Below the pieces are notes generated by a model. It saw only the letters and a list, made by a program, of their open reading frames with translations. It was not told the origin of the DNA and searched no databases. Positions 5,120 to 6,818 of a stretch of DNA of 6,818 nt are shown here, piece after piece (the first letter of the stretch is position 1; every line of letters starts with the position of its first letter). The stretch comes from Bradyrhizobium sp. (lineage in GTDB: Bacteria > Pseudomonadota > Alphaproteobacteria > Rhizobiales > Xanthobacteraceae), in assembly GCA_013695565.1 (NCBI GenBank), contig JACDAG010000437.1, positions 1 to 6,818 of the forward strand, in the 5' to 3' direction. The position numbers and the translations under genes are program-made.

Positions 5120-6325
5120 ATGAAACGCGTCGTTACGGGCATTTTCGCCGCGGCATTGGCGATGTCGTCGACGGCAGCGCTGGCGCAGGCCAAGCCGCCG
5201 CTCAAGCTCGGTGGCATCCTCGACATGTCGAGCCTGTATGCCGACATTACGGGGGCGGGCAGCGAATATGCCGCGAAGATGGCGGTCGAGGATTTCGGGG
5301 GCGAGGTGCTTGGCCGCAAGATCGAGATCATTGCCGCCGACCACCAGAACAAGGCCGATCTTTCCGCCAACATCGCCCGCGACATGCTCGATAATCAGGG
5401 CGTCGAGATGCTGTTCGATGTCGCGGCATCCGCGACGGCATTGGCGGCTGGCGAGATCGCCAAGGCGCGCAACAAGATCGTGATCTTCAACGGCCCCGGC
5501 TCGATCCGCCTCACCAACGAAGCCTGCGGTCCGCTGACTGTCCATTATGTGTTCGACACCTACGGCCAGGCCAATGTGACCGGTCTGGCCTCCGTCAAGC
5601 AGGGCCTCGACAGCTGGTACTTCCTGACCGCGGATTATGCATTCGGGCATGATCTGGAAAAGGACACCGCCAATGTCGTGACCAAGTCCGGCGGCAAGGT
5701 GCTCGGCAGCGTGCGACACCCGCTCAACACGTCCGACTTCTCGTCATTCCTGCTGCAGGCGCAGTCTTCCAAAGCCAAGGTGATCGGCTTAGCCAATGCC
5801 GGCGGCGACACCATCAACGCCATCAAGCAGGCGGCCGAATTCGGATTGATGAAAGGTGGTCAGAAGGTCGCGCCGCTGCTCGCCTTCGTCACCGATATCG
5901 ACAGCATCGGGCTCGAGACCGCACAGGGTCTGCTGCTCGCCGAAGCCTTCTACTGGGATATGAACGACGAGACTCGTGCGTTTTCAAAGCGTTTCATGGA
6001 GCGGATCAAGCGCGTGCCGACTTCGGCGCAGGCTGGCGTTTACTCCTCTGTCACGCACTATCTGAAAGCGGTGAAGGCCGCAGGCACCACCGATTCGGCG
6101 GCCGTCATGAAGATCATGAAGGAGACCCCGATCAACGACATGTTCGCCAAGAACGGCAAGATCCGCGAGGACGGCCGCATGGTGCACGACATGTATCTGT
6201 TCGAGGTCAAGAAGCCGTCGGAGTCCAAAGGCCGTTGGGACGATTACAAGCTGCTTGCGACCATTCCCGGCAACGAGGCGTTCCAGTCGCTGGAATTGTC
6301 GCGCTGTCCGCTGGTGAAGAAATGA
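5120..6325 (+). CDS. ABC transporter periplasmic substrate-binding protein (branched-chain amino acid/Peripla_BP_6 type)
   Basis: A 401-residue periplasmic solute receptor for an ABC importer. A Sec signal peptide (MKRVVTG, then an Ala-rich core) probably ends at AQA before Lys25. The mature protein begins PLKLGGILDMSSLYADITG, the typical first strand and ligand loop of type I periplasmic receptors. It continues with AAKMAVEDFGGEVLGRKIEI and ADHQNKADLSANIARDML (about 73-90), the usual second-strand region. The C-terminal lobe includes VIGLANAGGDTINAIKQAAEFG. Cys136 and Cys396 (near the ...RCPLVKK end) are placed so that a disulfide is possible. Length is normal for the family. Relatives bind branched-chain amino acids, amides, urea or aromatic acids; the ligand cannot be told here. 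The ATG at 5120 is supported by AAGGGAGG five bases upstream and by the signal peptide; in-frame upstream ATGs add an implausible leader. No permease or ATPase gene is in the window. Confidence 0.93.
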   Translation: MKRVVTGIFAAALAMSSTAALAQAKPPLKLGGILDMSSLYADITGAGSEYAAKMAVEDFGGEVLGRKIEIIAADHQNKADLSANIARDMLDNQGVEMLFDVAASATALAAGEIAKARNKIVIFNGPGSIRLTNEACGPLTVHYVFDTYGQANVTGLASVKQGLDSWYFLTADYAFGHDLEKDTANVVTKSGGKVLGSVRHPLNTSDFSSFLLQAQSSKAKVIGLANAGGDTINAIKQAAEFGLMKGGQKVAPLLAFVTDIDSIGLETAQGLLLAEAFYWDMNDETRAFSKRFMERIKRVPTSAQAGVYSSVTHYLKAVKAAGTTDSAAVMKIMKETPINDMFAKNGKIREDGRMVHDMYLFEVKKPSESKGRWDDYKLLATIPGNEAFQSLELSRCPLVKK

Positions 6326-6332
6326 CGTGCAG

Positions 6333-6413
6333 CGTCATTCCGGGGCGCGCGTAAGCGCGAACCCGGAATCTCGAGATTCCGGGCTCGATGCTTCGCATCG
6401 CCCCGGAATGACG
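6333..6413. repeat. 81-bp palindromic repeat with cloverleaf potential
   Basis: Exact 14-base outer arms (CGTCATTCCGGGGC at 6333-6346 and its complement at 6400-6413) enclose three further dyads: CGCGC-GTAA-GCGCG (6346-6359), the perfect 22-base palindrome at 6362-6383 centred on CTCGAG, and CGATG-CTTCG-CATCG (6386-6400). As a single strand it would fold as a stem with three hairpins. It begins seven bases after the binding-protein stop. The type is one I recognise as frequent between genes in Bradyrhizobium and Rhodopseudomonas; copy number cannot be checked here. No T-run follows, so it may stabilise mRNA ends or attenuate rather than terminate. Confidence 0.85.
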
Positions 6414-6445
6414 GATCAAACCAATAACAACGAAAGAACCCGCAT

Positions 6446-6818
6446 ATGAGCCAGAACGAAATGGTCCTCCAGCAACTCAATCAGGGCTTGCTCACCATCA
6501 TGATGAACCGTCCCGACCGGCGCAATGCACTCAATCCGGACATGACGCGTGGCCTTGTCGATGCGGCGCGGCGCGCGGCCGAGGATCACGAGGTGCGCGC
6601 GGTGTTGCTGAAGGGCGCCGGGGGCACGTTCTGTGTCGGCGGTGACGTCAAATCGATGGCGGAGGGGCGGGCGCCGCTGTCGTTCGAAGCCAAGATGGTC
6701 AACCTTCGCCGCGGCATGGAAGTCTCACGCATCCTGCATCAGATGCAAAAGCCTGTCGTCGCGCAGGTCGATGGCGCCGCCGCCGGCGCCGGGCTTTCGA
6801 TCGCGCTGGCCTGCGACC
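6446..6818 (+). CDS. Enoyl-CoA hydratase/isomerase (crotonase) family protein, N-terminal part
   Basis: The first 124 residues of a crotonase-fold acyl-CoA enzyme, cut by the window end (family members are usually about 260). Seen in order: the N-terminal strand LLTIMMNRPDRRNALNPDM (15-33), a standard crotonase start; VRAVLLKGAGGTFCVGGDVKSM (50-71), whose FCVGGD forms the first oxyanion-hole and CoA-binding segment; and VDGAAAGAGLSIALACD (108-124), the second oxyanion-hole segment. Ser118 stands where true hydratases have the first catalytic glutamate (Glu144 of the rat enzyme). The GAAAGAG-type motif recalls PaaG-like isomerases, so hydratase activity is doubtful. The second catalytic position is beyond the window. 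The start ATG at 6446 has only a weak site (GAAAGAA at 6432-6438). It lies downstream of the binding-protein gene across the 81-bp repeat, which suggests import coupled to CoA-dependent catabolism. Confidence 0.9.
   Translation, partial: MSQNEMVLQQLNQGLLTIMMNRPDRRNALNPDMTRGLVDAARRAAEDHEVRAVLLKGAGGTFCVGGDVKSMAEGRAPLSFEAKMVNLRRGMEVSRILHQMQKPVVAQVDGAAAGAGLSIALACD

Noticed and set aside
5078..5719. Minus-strand open frame of 213 codons
   Set aside because: It lies opposite the substrate-binding protein gene, which has a signal peptide, a strong ribosome binding site and family motifs.
6333..6413. tRNA or structured ncRNA gene, because of the cloverleaf fold
   Set aside because: The stems are perfect DNA palindromes with no tRNA-conserved bases, anticodon loop geometry or CCA end. 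The sequence matches a dispersed intergenic repeat type.
1..6818. Defence system, prophage, CRISPR or integrated element
   Set aside because: No regularly spaced direct repeats, integrase, transposase, nuclease-effector module or phage-like gene was found. Base composition is uniform across the genes.

Overview
The window reads as chromosome of a GC-rich alphaproteobacterium. The most likely source is Bradyrhizobium or a close relative in the Nitrobacteraceae, such as Rhodopseudomonas. This rests on the codon and base composition, the protein types, two dispersed palindromic repeats of the kind I associate with Bradyrhizobium intergenic DNA, and possible EcfG-type stress promoters. I see no transposase, phage gene, tRNA, rRNA or CRISPR array.

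Layout. Positions 1-873 (minus strand) hold a two-gene regulatory operon. A BlaI/MecI-type repressor overlaps by four bases the start of a membrane-bound M56 (BlaR1-like) sensor protease that runs off the left edge. Divergent from it (plus strand) are a host-attachment family (bacterial eRF1-like) protein at 1092-1547 and a small unrecognised protein at 1708-2079. Each is preceded by a sequence resembling a GGAAC-N16/17-CGTT general stress promoter. The small protein's last codons lie inside a nested inverted repeat (about 2051-2181). That repeat fills the gap to a convergent minus-strand pair: a secreted SNase-like protein (3710-4486) followed closely by an M48 metalloprotease lipoprotein (2190-3680). 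Both members of that pair should act in the periplasm.

From 4563 to the right edge, on the plus strand, lie a VOC/glyoxalase-fold protein, a periplasmic substrate-binding protein of the branched-chain amino acid type ABC transporters, and the start of a crotonase-family (enoyl-CoA hydratase/isomerase) protein cut by the window end. The three together suggest uptake and CoA-dependent breakdown of an organic acid, possibly aromatic, but no substrate can be read from the sequence. An 81-bp repeat able to fold as a cloverleaf separates the binding-protein and crotonase genes.

Points of most interest: the SNase-like protein has lost most canonical catalytic and calcium-binding residues but keeps a second C-terminal domain; the two repeats have elaborate dyad structure and one supplies a protein C-terminus; the two stress-type promoters; and the crotonase lacks the first catalytic glutamate of true hydratases. 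I found no convincing wholly new multi-gene system.
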